Part shown: positions 1-6,033 of the stretch, piece after piece
Layout of the letters: each line of letters begins with the position of its first letter
Numbering within the stretch: the stretch's first letter is position 1
Source of the DNA: Bacteroides sp. CAG:530
Lineage (GTDB): Bacteria > Bacteroidota > Bacteroidia > Bacteroidales > Bacteroidaceae
Assembly: GCA_000434735.1 (NCBI GenBank)
Contig: FR881180.1
Location: 1 to 8,558 of the forward strand
Direction of reading: 5' to 3'
DNA: 8,558 nt
Notes under the pieces: model-generated
What the model was told of the DNA's origin: nothing
What the model saw: only the letters and a program-made list of their open reading frames with translations
Database searches by the model: none
Made by a program: the position numbers and the translations under genes

Positions 1-69
1 AAGAAATTAAGTAATGCGTCAGCCCTGCGGTCGGTGTGAACGCTCGTATCGGTCGAAGTGACGACTTTC
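1..69. other. Unresolved left edge downstream of the ABC transporter
   Basis: These 69 bases follow the ABC transporter stop. On the minus strand there is no ATG, GTG or TTG, and the frames entering from the end of the transporter gene also lack a start, so no further minus-strand gene begins here. On the plus strand the first frame runs open from base 1 to a TGA at 37-39, which could be the last 12 codons of a convergent gene, but that is too short to judge. No terminator hairpin with a T-tract is visible for the minus-strand operon, so it may continue leftward. Confidence 0.4.
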
Positions 70-1716
70 TTACCTCATGCGCACCACTTCATTACAAAGC
101 CGTGCCGTTTTCTCTTGATGAGTAATGATAATTAGAGTTTTTCCCTTAATAGAGCGCTGCAACCGTTCAAGCAATACCTGCTCTGTATCGGCATCGAGCG
201 AAGATGTAGGCTCATCGAGCAAGACAATGCTGCCGGGACGAAGCAAACCACGAGCTATGGCTATGCGCTGAGCCTGACCTTCACTAAAGCCAGCACCCAT
301 TTCACCGCAAAGGGTATCTAACCTTTGAGGCAACTGGCTTGCAAAATCGGCCGCAGCAGTATGCAACGCCTCCCACATCTGACTATCGGTGGCTGAAGGA
401 TTACCCAACGATAGGTTATCGCGCAGAGAACCGCTCACCAACGAATTTCCCTGCGGAACATATACAAAATTACATCGGGTAAGAGGTGATGCCGAGACAG
501 AACGGTTCCCGTCGGATAAAATGATGCTACCATCGCAGGGCTGCAACAATGCCAGCATAAGGCGCACCAACGTACTTTTTCCGCTACCCGTTTCGCCAAG
601 CACGGCGGTAAGACTGCCAGGTGCAAAATTGTGAGAGAAATGCTTAATCACCTCACGCTCGCTATCGGGATATGCAAAAGAAACATTCTCAAGACTAACA
701 CCTGCCATATCTTTCAGAAATACAGGACTACCCTGCTCTTCTAACGGCAAAGAAGTAAGCTCGTCTATTCTCTCTACCGAAGTCAGCGCACTGATAAACG
801 AGGGTATCTGCCTACTCAACTCTACAACAGGGCGTTGCACCTGAGATACCAGCTGCAAAAAAGCCGTCAGCGTACCAAATGTCACCGTTCCGGCATCCAG
901 CCCATGAATGCCCCAAGCAAAAGCGGTTAGATATCCGAAGGCAAAACCAGCCTGCACCATAAATCCGGAAAAGATGGAAAACGAGTTGCGCTTCATTACC
1001 AAACGCTTCAGTCCCATCTGAATGGTAGACATGGTATCTGTAACTATCGAAGTATATTCCAAGGTAGAAATCAGGGTGCGATGCTGAAGATTCTCTTGCA
1101 GATGGCTCTGCACCTTACTATCGGTGGCACGAATCTCGCGTGTAAGATGGCGCATCCGCTTCATATAAAGCTTACTGAACAGCAACGCCAACGGCATGAT
1201 AAACAAAATAACGATAGCCATCCGCTTATCCAGATAAAACAGAAACAGTGCCGCCCCAGCCAATTGGAACAATGTAATTCCTGCCGAAGGAATAGAACCT
1301 GCCAGCAAATTAGTAACAGTACACACATCCTCTTCCATGCGGTTAAGCATATCGCCCGAATGAAAAGTCTCGCGCCCATTCCATCGGCTCTTAAGAATAT
1401 GTTCAAGCAAGTTATGCCGCAATCTATTGCGAAGGCAGATTTCGGAATGTGTATAAAGACGACTGAGCAAAGAAGACATAAGCAACTGTAAGATAATACA
1501 CACCGTCATAAGCACCAAGCCAATGACTATGTCACCATCGGTCTGATGAGTAGCTATGTCAATCAAATATTTGCAGAGCCAAACGAAGGTGAGAGACACA
1601 CCTATGCGAGCCGTGCCAACAAGAATACTCGCCAAAATATGAACTCTATACCCAAGCGAGATATTCCATAACCATTTAACACCAGATTTTAAACTCATTC
1701 CAACCATTATAGCCAT
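70..1716 (-). CDS. ABC transporter, fused permease and ATP-binding protein (exporter type)
   Basis: This 548-residue half-transporter would dimerise in the inner membrane and use ATP to export a substrate. Residues about 20-310 form the membrane domain, with hydrophobic segments near 24-50, 62-86, 145-182 and 250-295. Residues about 338-548 form the ATPase. It has Walker A GETGSGKST (374-382), the Q-loop VPQG (420-423), a non-standard signature FSEGQ (477-481) in place of LSGGQ, Walker B IVLLDEP (497-503) and the H-loop histidine H533. It lacks an N-terminal C39 peptidase domain. The gene overlaps the upstream peptidase gene by 10 nt. Met4 (ATG at 1707-1705) shares one base with that gene's stop (TAATG) and Met7 is also possible, so the true start may be 9-18 nt downstream. 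Partnership with a separate peptidase suggests export of a peptide (inference). Substrate unknown. Confidence 0.9.
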   Translation of the reverse strand: MAIMVGMSLKSGVKWLWNISLGYRVHILASILVGTARIGVSLTFVWLCKYLIDIATHQTDGDIVIGLVLMTVCIILQLLMSSLLSRLYTHSEICLRNRLRHNLLEHILKSRWNGRETFHSGDMLNRMEEDVCTVTNLLAGSIPSAGITLFQLAGAALFLFYLDKRMAIVILFIMPLALLFSKLYMKRMRHLTREIRATDSKVQSHLQENLQHRTLISTLEYTSIVTDTMSTIQMGLKRLVMKRNSFSIFSGFMVQAGFAFGYLTAFAWGIHGLDAGTVTFGTLTAFLQLVSQVQRPVVELSRQIPSFISALTSVERIDELTSLPLEEQGSPVFLKDMAGVSLENVSFAYPDSEREVIKHFSHNFAPGSLTAVLGETGSGKSTLVRLMLALLQPCDGSIILSDGNRSVSASPLTRCNFVYVPQGNSLVSGSLRDNLSLGNPSATDSQMWEALHTAAADFASQLPQRLDTLCGEMGAGFSEGQAQRIAIARGLLRPGSIVLLDEPTSSLDADTEQVLLERLQRSIKGKTLIIITHQEKTARLCNEVVRMR

Positions 1717-2177
1717 ACTCTTTTATATATGTATAACAAATAGCGGCGGATGGGAAGAAGTTTTCCCCATATCTTCGCCTTACGCTGCTCGCACCGTGAA
1801 TTGCAATCTACCGAACGGCCTTTATGAATGATTTCCGTTACCACTCCTATTATATCCGTAGGTTGGCAACACTCAGTTACGTGAATATTACCATCGCCCA
1901 TCAATACCACCTCAGTATCGCTTATACTAACTATACGATGCAATACATAGCGGCTATCGGGCAAGTGCGCCAGTACAATATGTCCCACTCGCAATTGACC
2001 TACCTGAAACTGCGGGCGGATAAACACCGTGTCATATCCCCCTATAATGAACGGAAGCATGCTGTTGCCAGTAGCGTTAAGCTCCACCGACCGTCCGTCG
2101 GCCAGCGTTTTCTCTACCTCACCAAGCAGCAAAGCATTAGGCATAAACATTCTATCAGAATTAATATTATGGGGCAT
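1707..2177 (-). CDS. S24/S26-family (signal-peptidase-like) serine peptidase
   Basis: This 156-residue protein belongs to the fold shared by LexA-type and signal peptidases. The nucleophile motif is GNSMLP, with Ser39 followed by Met40. A second conserved segment, VLHRIV, places His80 where bacterial signal peptidase I usually has its lysine. This is the Ser-His arrangement of SipW/eukaryotic-type enzymes. A third box, MGDGN (93-97), supplies the conserved Asp95. There is no N-terminal membrane segment, so it looks cytosolic or peripheral; the C-terminus is basic and aromatic. The start at 2177 gives 19 residues before the domain, and Met10 or Met12 are alternative starts. It is the first gene of an operon with the ABC exporter, overlapping it by 10 nt. 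Such pairs occur in Bacteroidota RiPP-like loci (family knowledge), so a role in trimming an exported peptide is plausible but inferred. Confidence 0.8.
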   Translation of the reverse strand: MPHNINSDRMFMPNALLLGEVEKTLADGRSVELNATGNSMLPFIIGGYDTVFIRPQFQVGQLRVGHIVLAHLPDSRYVLHRIVSISDTEVVLMGDGNIHVTECCQPTDIIGVVTEIIHKGRSVDCNSRCEQRKAKIWGKLLPIRRYLLYIYKRVWL

Positions 2178-2203
2178 GACATCTGTTTTTGAATCTCAAC
2201 AGA

Positions 2204-2211
2204 CAAAAATA
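2204..2211 (-). promoter_or_regulatory. Candidate -7 element of the peptidase/ABC operon
   Basis: Read on the minus strand this is TATTTTTG, a match to the Bacteroidota -7 consensus TAnnTTTG. It sits 26 nt before the ATG at 2177. About 19 nt upstream there is no TTTG, so the -33 element is weak or absent. It lies just downstream of the tRNA-Ser terminator, which would separate the operon from tRNA transcription. Confidence 0.45.
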
Positions 2212-2241
2212 ATGAAAATAACGTAAGGAATGGGTAAAAAG

Positions 2242-2275
2242 AAAAAAGTCTCCTGAAATTTCTTTCAGAAGACTT
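2242..2275 (-). terminator. Intrinsic terminator of tRNA-Ser
   Basis: On the minus strand a 13-bp stem (arms 2275-2263 and 2258-2246, one G-T pair) closes a GAAA loop and runs into six T residues (2247-2242). It starts five bases after the tRNA end. The opposite strand has no T-tract after the stem, so it acts in one direction. Confidence 0.9.
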
Positions 2276-2280
2276 TCTAG

Positions 2281-2365
2281 CGGAGAGACAGGGATTCGAA
2301 CCCCGGGTACCTCGCGGTACAACGGTTTTCAAGACCGCCGCAATCGACCACTCTGCCACCTCTCC
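2281..2365 (-). tRNA. tRNA-Ser (anticodon UGA)
   Basis: This is an 85-nt class II tRNA on the minus strand. The acceptor stem GGAGAGG pairs with TCTCTCC (last pair G-U) and the discriminator is G. The D-arm is GCAG/TTGC. The anticodon loop CTTGAAA carries TGA (2331-2329), and the long variable arm GTACC-GCGA-GGTAC is the hallmark of serine tRNAs. The T-arm is CGGGG-TTCGAAT-CCCTG. The terminal CCA is not encoded (CTA follows), so it must be added by the tRNA nucleotidyltransferase. It reads UCA and probably other UCN codons. Confidence 0.97.
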
Positions 2366-2405
2366 AAAACTCTTTTTAAGAGTGCTTTTGTTTTCTAAAG
2401 CGATG

Positions 2406-2436
2406 CAAAGGTACGGCTTTTTTTTAATCCTCCAAA
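2406..2436 (-). promoter_or_regulatory. Promoter of tRNA-Ser
   Basis: On the minus strand a -33 TTTG (2436-2433) is followed after 19 nt by TACCTTTG (2413-2406), an exact TAnnTTTG match. Transcription would start about 30-35 nt before the mature tRNA, leaving a short 5' leader for RNase P to remove. The -7 octamer is identical to that of tRNA-Trp at 5899-5906. Confidence 0.8.
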
Positions 2437-2463
2437 CATCTCCCAATATTTTTTTCAAAAAAG

Positions 2464-2494
2464 TTCTTCTCAGTACTAAAAAAGTGTATTTTTG
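2464..2494 (+). promoter_or_regulatory. Candidate promoter of the CyuA-family gene
   Basis: TATTTTTG at 2487-2494 matches the -7 consensus TAnnTTTG. At the expected 19-nt spacing the -33 region reads TTCT (2464-2467), only a partial match to TTTG. The initiation site would fall near 2500, giving a leader of about 50 nt. It is divergent from the tRNA-Ser promoter. Confidence 0.55.
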
Positions 2495-2498
2495 CGAA

Positions 2499-2517
2499 GC
2501 CTTGCACTAATCAAGGC
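2499..2517 (+). promoter_or_regulatory. Inverted repeat at the predicted 5' end of the CyuA-family mRNA
   Basis: GCCTTG (2499-2504) and CAAGGC (2512-2517) form a perfect 6-bp inverted repeat with a 7-nt loop. It starts 4 nt after the -7 element and so overlaps the expected start of transcription. It could be an operator or a short 5' stem-loop. Nothing shows which, and chance is possible. Confidence 0.35.
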
Positions 2518-2550
2518 ATCTAATACCAAACATTATCTTAAAGTTTAAAT

Positions 2551-3855
2551 ATGGAAAGTATCATATCGAAACCAGAGCGTGAGAAAATCATCGCCCTAAT
2601 CCATAGAGAAGTTGTTCCTGCAATAGGATGCACAGAACCCATAGCAGTAGCTTTATGTGTAGCCAAAGCTGCCGAAATATTAGGCAGCCGCCCCAAAAAC
2701 ATCAAAGTACAGCTCAGCGCCAACATTCTGAAAAATGCTATGGGAGTAGGTATACCCGGAACCGGAATGATAGGACTGCCTATCGCCATAGCACTGGGAG
2801 CTTTGATAGGAAAATCGGAATATGAACTTGAAGTCTTGAAAGACAGCACACCCGAAGCCGTAGAGGAAGGAAAGAAGATGATAGCTTCGCAGTGTATCGA
2901 CATTTCTCTAAAAAAAGACATCACCGAAAAACTATATATAGATGTAGTGTGCAGCACTGACACTGATTCGGCTGAAGCTATAATAAGCGGCGGACATACC
3001 AACTTTGTATTCGAATCGCGCAACGGCAATGTGTTGCTCGACAAGCAGACAGCCTCATCAGCCGAAGAAGAAGGAGAAAAGGTAGATCTGGACATGCGCA
3101 AGGTTTACGATTTCGCGACAACCGCTCCGCTGGAAGAAATCAGCTTCATCCTCGAATCGAAACGGCTGAACAAGAACGCCGCCGAATGCTCGTTCGAAGG
3201 TTGCTACGGACACGCGTTAGGACGTACGCTTAGAAACAGCAAATGCGAGCAGAGCGTATTGGGTAACAATACTTTCGCCAATATTCTATCGTACACATCG
3301 GCAGCCTGCGACGCACGTATGGCGGGAGCGATGATTCCGGTAATGAGTAACTCGGGCAGCGGAAACCAAGGCATAGCGGCTACACTGCCGGTAGTGGTTT
3401 ACGCTGAGGACAACAACAAATCGGAAGAAGACCAAATTCGCGCGTTGATATTGAGCCATCTCACAGTTATATATATTAAGCAGAGCCTTGGACGACTCTC
3501 GGCTTTATGCGGATGCGTAGTAGCGGCCACAGGCAGCAGCTGCGGAATAACTTATCTGATGGGCGGTGGTTATCAGCAGGTAATTTATGCCGTACAGAAT
3601 ATGATTGCTACACTGACAGGTATGATTTGCGACGGTGCCAAACCGAGTTGCGCTCTTAAGCTGACCAGCGGTGTATCTACCGCAGTAATGTCGGCCATCC
3701 TTGCTATGGAGCAAAAATGCGTTACCGCAGTAGAAGGCATCATAGAAGAAAATGTAAACCGAAGCATACGTAACCTCACCCGAATTGGTGCCGACGGCAT
3801 GAACGAGACAGATAAGATGGTTCTCGACATCATGACCCACAAGCACTGTAACTAA
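2551..3855 (+). CDS. L-cysteine desulfidase / CyuA family (UPF0597) protein
   Basis: This 434-residue protein matches the usual length of the YhaM/CyuA family, related to the alpha chain of Fe-S L-serine dehydratase. Characterised members split L-cysteine into pyruvate, ammonia and hydrogen sulfide in the cytosol with a [4Fe-4S] cluster. Visible motifs are AIGCTEP with Cys27, SNSGSGNQG (266-274), CGC at 320-322, GSSCG with Cys331, and CDGAKPSC with Cys360 and Cys367. The 40-residue distance between Cys320 and Cys360, with Cys27 near the N-terminus, fits the three cluster-binding cysteines reported for the archaeal enzyme (recalled, not aligned). The start at 2551 puts GCTEP at its usual N-terminal place. 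It ends with tandem TAA stops, 5 nt before the AlbA-domain gene. A serine or other small amino-acid substrate cannot be excluded. Confidence 0.88.
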   Translation: MESIISKPEREKIIALIHREVVPAIGCTEPIAVALCVAKAAEILGSRPKNIKVQLSANILKNAMGVGIPGTGMIGLPIAIALGALIGKSEYELEVLKDSTPEAVEEGKKMIASQCIDISLKKDITEKLYIDVVCSTDTDSAEAIISGGHTNFVFESRNGNVLLDKQTASSAEEEGEKVDLDMRKVYDFATTAPLEEISFILESKRLNKNAAECSFEGCYGHALGRTLRNSKCEQSVLGNNTFANILSYTSAACDARMAGAMIPVMSNSGSGNQGIAATLPVVVYAEDNNKSEEDQIRALILSHLTVIYIKQSLGRLSALCGCVVAATGSSCGITYLMGGGYQQVIYAVQNMIATLTGMICDGAKPSCALKLTSGVSTAVMSAILAMEQKCVTAVEGIIEENVNRSIRNLTRIGADGMNETDKMVLDIMTHKHCN

Positions 3856-3860
3856 TAATA

Positions 3861-4541
3861 ATGAAAACAGCTATTACTGAAAAAGACTATATACATCGGC
3901 TAATAGCGGAAGGAGAACATATACATCAAGATTTTAAGTTCGCCATATCGGACGCACGGAAAATAGCACGCAGTCTATCCGCCTTCGCAAACACGGAAGG
4001 CGGAAGATTGCTTGTAGGAGTGAAAGATAACGGCTCAATAGCCGGGGTCCGCTCGGAGGAAGAAATCTACATGATAGACGCAGCCGCCACCATGTATTGC
4101 CGTCCACCATTGCAGACGGAGAGTAAGATATATAAGGTGGAAGGGAAAGACGTTCTGGAAGTAGTAATCAGCGAACAACCAGCCAAGCCGGTATATGCGC
4201 TCGACGAGGATAAGAAACCTTGGGCGTACATACGCATAGCCGACGAAAACATATTGGCGGACAGGGTGCACCTTGAAACTTGGAACCGAGAGCAAGACGA
4301 CAAAAAAGTGGTGATGAGTTACACACCCAGAGAACAATCGCTGCTTAACCTACTGGCAGAGAAAGGACAGCTCACGCTTAACCAGTGCGCCAAACTAAGC
4401 GGAATTCCACGCAACGAGGCTAGCAAACTGCTATCCGACTTCATCCGATTCGGTCTGGTGGACCATGTTTTTTCAGATCATCACTTCTACTTCCGCCTCA
4501 GCGACAGCGAAGACTATGATAATCAAAGCAAGATCGAATGA
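3861..4541 (+). CDS. AlbA_2 (Schlafen-like, divergent AAA-4) domain protein with C-terminal winged helix
   Basis: This is a 226-residue protein. Residues about 12-140 match the AlbA_2 pattern: a QDFK segment near 23-26 (family ExK/EfK position), AFANTEGG (41-48) and GVKDNGSIAGV (53-63). Residues about 155-205 look like a winged helix: a helix around REQSLLNLLAEKG, then LTLNQCAKLSGIPRNEASKL, then a wing with aromatic residues. Such proteins are usually annotated as putative transcriptional regulators or ATP-binding proteins, but their biochemistry is poorly known. At 226 residues it is much shorter than the roughly 400-500-residue RecG-like AlbA/HATPase/HTH regulators and has no middle ATPase domain. 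The 5-nt gap after the CyuA-family gene implies cotranscription, and it may regulate that pathway (inference). Confidence 0.75.
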   Translation: MKTAITEKDYIHRLIAEGEHIHQDFKFAISDARKIARSLSAFANTEGGRLLVGVKDNGSIAGVRSEEEIYMIDAAATMYCRPPLQTESKIYKVEGKDVLEVVISEQPAKPVYALDEDKKPWAYIRIADENILADRVHLETWNREQDDKKVVMSYTPREQSLLNLLAEKGQLTLNQCAKLSGIPRNEASKLLSDFIRFGLVDHVFSDHHFYFRLSDSEDYDNQSKIE

Positions 4542-4559
4542 TGTTTGCACGATTTGAAT

Positions 4560-4567
4560 TATCTTTG
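4560..4567 (+). promoter_or_regulatory. Candidate -7 element before the 209-residue unknown gene
   Basis: TATCTTTG is an exact TAnnTTTG match, 42 nt before the ATG at 4610. At 18-20 nt upstream there is no TTTG (the sequence there is the end of the AlbA-domain gene), so the -33 element is poor. It suggests that the following two genes can be expressed separately from the CyuA/AlbA pair. No terminator is visible before it. Confidence 0.5.
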
Positions 4568-4609
4568 CATCTCGAAAACGATTATTAATACATAAACTAC
4601 AATAAAGAC

Positions 4610-5239
4610 ATGAGCATATTCTCAAAAATCTTTGGACGTAAAAAAGACAACGAAGCACAAGAGCAAGTACAGGTAGGCGGCATGGAAGACTTCATGACGC
4701 TGATACGAGTATACTACCAATCGGTTATGGCTTCGCAGTTAGGAATCAGCAACATAAACTTCTTGCCCGACATGGCTACATTTAAGCGTAGCCTGAAAAT
4801 ACCTACTCAGAACAATAAGTTGGGTATAGCCGAAAAGTCGAGATGCAAAAAGATGCTGGTGGAACTGTATGGCATCAACGATCTTTTCTTCAAAGAAATA
4901 GACGCATCAATCAAAAAGAACTGTAAGAACGCTAACGATATAAAGAACTATCTCTTTATGTTCCAGGGCTTCAGCCAAGACCTTATGATGGTAATGGGCA
5001 ACCTTATGCAGTGGAAGTTCCGTATGCCGGGAACATTCAAGAAGTTGCTCCGCTCTATGACCGAAAAGGCTATCCACGACGTAATGACAAAGAACGACTG
5101 GAAAGACGACGGAGTAAGAAAGACTTGTCACGCTATCCGTCAGTACCAGCATGCGCTTAACTACAGCGAGGCTTGGATGACAGAATACGTGTACAACATA
5201 GTATTGCTGGCTAAGAAAGAGCCGAAACCAAAAGCATAA
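4610..5239 (+). CDS. Protein of unknown function, helical, 209 residues
   Basis: I do not recognise a named family. The N-terminus MSIFSKIFGRKK is a short amphipathic, positively charged stretch of the kind that can touch the membrane. It is followed by a charged linker (about 12-24) and a mostly helical body (about 25-200) rich in methionine, lysine and aromatic residues, for example the methionine-rich segment FSQDLMMVMGNLMQW (121-135). The tail is lysine/proline-rich (KKEPKPKA). There is no signal peptide or clear membrane span, so it is probably cytosolic. Cysteines at 79, 105 and 173 do not form a recognisable metal motif. It has its own -7 element, and the glycosylase-like gene starts 8 nt after its stop, so the two are probably cotranscribed. 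Codon usage resembles the neighbours, and a real gene is likely. Confidence 0.8.
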   Translation: MSIFSKIFGRKKDNEAQEQVQVGGMEDFMTLIRVYYQSVMASQLGISNINFLPDMATFKRSLKIPTQNNKLGIAEKSRCKKMLVELYGINDLFFKEIDASIKKNCKNANDIKNYLFMFQGFSQDLMMVMGNLMQWKFRMPGTFKKLLRSMTEKAIHDVMTKNDWKDDGVRKTCHAIRQYQHALNYSEAWMTEYVYNIVLLAKKEPKPKA

Positions 5240-5247
5240 TTCCAAAT

Positions 5248-5853
5248 ATGGAAAACAATACGGAAATCCGGATGGTGGAAAGCCATCCGCTGGAACCGTT
5301 CTTGCCGCCAAATGCCATTTTGCTGATGCTGGGAAGTTTTCCTCCGCAGAAAAAGCGGTGGAGCATGGATTTCTTCTACCCCAACCTGCAAAATGACATG
5401 TGGCGTATATTCGGACTGATATTCTTCGACGATAAGGACCACTTCTTGACTGCCGACAGAAAGGCGTTCGATAAAGAACGCATCGTGCAGTTTCTTACAG
5501 AAAAAGGAATCGCCCTTTATGATACGGCATCGGCAGTAAAACGTCTGCAGGATAATGCTTCGGATAAATTCTTAGAGATTGTAGAGCCTACCGATGTGAC
5601 TTTGCTACTAAAGCAATTGCCCCACTGCAAAGGCATAGCAGTAACCGGACAGAAAGCAGCCGACACGCTGTGTACCGAAATGGAAGCACCGCAACCTGCG
5701 GTGGGCGGATATACAGAGTTCGAGCGCAACGACCGCCACTTCAAACTATACAGAATGCCATCGTCGAGCCGAGCATACCCACAAAAGATAGAAAAGAAAG
5801 CGGAATCTTATAAACTGATGTTCAGTCAATTAGGAATACTACAAAACAATTAA
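5248..5853 (+). CDS. Uracil-DNA-glycosylase-superfamily protein, family-6 (hypoxanthine DNA glycosylase)-like
   Basis: This 201-residue protein carries the two landmarks of the superfamily. Motif 1 is LMLGSFPP (26-33). It is followed by FFYPNLQNDMW (42-52), which resembles the YY..pxNxFW block of family 6, where the catalytic Asn precedes the Trp by three residues (here Asn49 and Trp52). The late motif MPSSSRAYP (170-178) corresponds to the family's LPSTSPA-type DNA-intercalation loop, with Arg-Ala-Tyr in place of Pro-Ala. Family-6 enzymes remove deaminated bases such as hypoxanthine from DNA, starting base excision repair. Activity here is inferred from motifs only, and the insert QKKRW (34-38) between blocks differs from what I recall of the family. 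The start at 5248 lies 8 nt after the previous gene; Met9 is an alternative. Confidence 0.75.
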   Translation: MENNTEIRMVESHPLEPFLPPNAILLMLGSFPPQKKRWSMDFFYPNLQNDMWRIFGLIFFDDKDHFLTADRKAFDKERIVQFLTEKGIALYDTASAVKRLQDNASDKFLEIVEPTDVTLLLKQLPHCKGIAVTGQKAADTLCTEMEAPQPAVGGYTEFERNDRHFKLYRMPSSSRAYPQKIEKKAESYKLMFSQLGILQNN

Positions 5854-5875
5854 ATAAAAATATTTGCATTAACAT

Positions 5876-5906
5876 CTTGCAAAAGTAAAAATTTGTAGTA
5901 CCTTTG
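5876..5906 (+). promoter_or_regulatory. Promoter of tRNA-Trp
   Basis: A CTTG at the -33 position (5876-5879) precedes TACCTTTG (5899-5906) by 19 nt. The -7 octamer is an exact consensus match and identical to that of tRNA-Ser. It lies only 11 nt before the mature tRNA, so the 5' leader would be a few nucleotides at most. A 6-bp inverted repeat, TTTGCA (5863-5868) and TGCAAA (5878-5883), overlaps the -33 element. Confidence 0.75.
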
Positions 5907-5917
5907 CAACCGCAAAC

Positions 5918-5990
5918 ACGGGAATAGCTCAGTTGGTAGAGCATCGGTCTCCAAAACCGAGTGTCGGGAGTTCGAGCCTCTCTTCCCGTG
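5918..5990 (+). tRNA. tRNA-Trp (anticodon CCA)
   Basis: This is a 73-nt cloverleaf. The acceptor stem ACGGGAA/TTCCCGT is perfect and the discriminator is G73. The D-arm is GCTC/GAGC, and the anticodon stem TCGGT/ACCGA closes the loop CTCCAAA with CCA at 5951-5953. The T-arm is GGGAG-TTCGAGC-CTCTC. The 3' CCA is not encoded (CAG follows). It is a single gene with its own promoter and terminator. Confidence 0.97.
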
Positions 5991-6000
5991 CAGAGATAGA

Positions 6001-6033
6001 AAGCTGTAACTTAATAAGTTGCAGCTTTTTTTT
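6001..6033 (+). terminator. Intrinsic terminator of tRNA-Trp
   Basis: Arms AAGCTGTAACTT (6001-6012) and AAGTTGCAGCTT (6016-6027) form a 12-bp stem with one G-T pair and a 3-nt loop, followed by a run of eight T residues (6026-6033). It begins 10 nt after the tRNA. Confidence 0.9.

Noticed and set aside
1..39. Possible last 12 codons of a plus-strand gene ending at TGA 37-39
   Set aside because: Too short to support; all three plus frames reach a stop within 39 bases, so an open frame here means little.
389..634. 81-residue plus-strand frame opposite the ATPase domain
   Set aside because: Overlaps the conserved Walker A and Q-loop coding region of the transporter; a shadow.
1081..1491. 136-residue plus-strand reading frame inside the ABC transporter gene
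   Set aside because: The opposite strand encodes a clear transporter membrane domain; the Gln/His/Lys-rich plus-strand product has no recognisable features.
2114..2458. 114-residue minus-strand reading frame spanning tRNA-Ser
   Set aside because: Its central part is the translated tRNA, and it overlaps the peptidase gene start and crosses a strong terminator; a tRNA shadow.
2538..3101. 187-residue reading frame antisense to the desulfidase gene
   Set aside because: Ser/Phe-rich composition and full overlap with a well-conserved gene mark it as a shadow.
5863..5883. TTTGCA-N9-TGCAAA inverted repeat as a terminator of the glycosylase gene
   Set aside because: AT-rich 6-bp stem without a T-tract, and it overlaps the tRNA-Trp -33 element; a terminator call is not justified.
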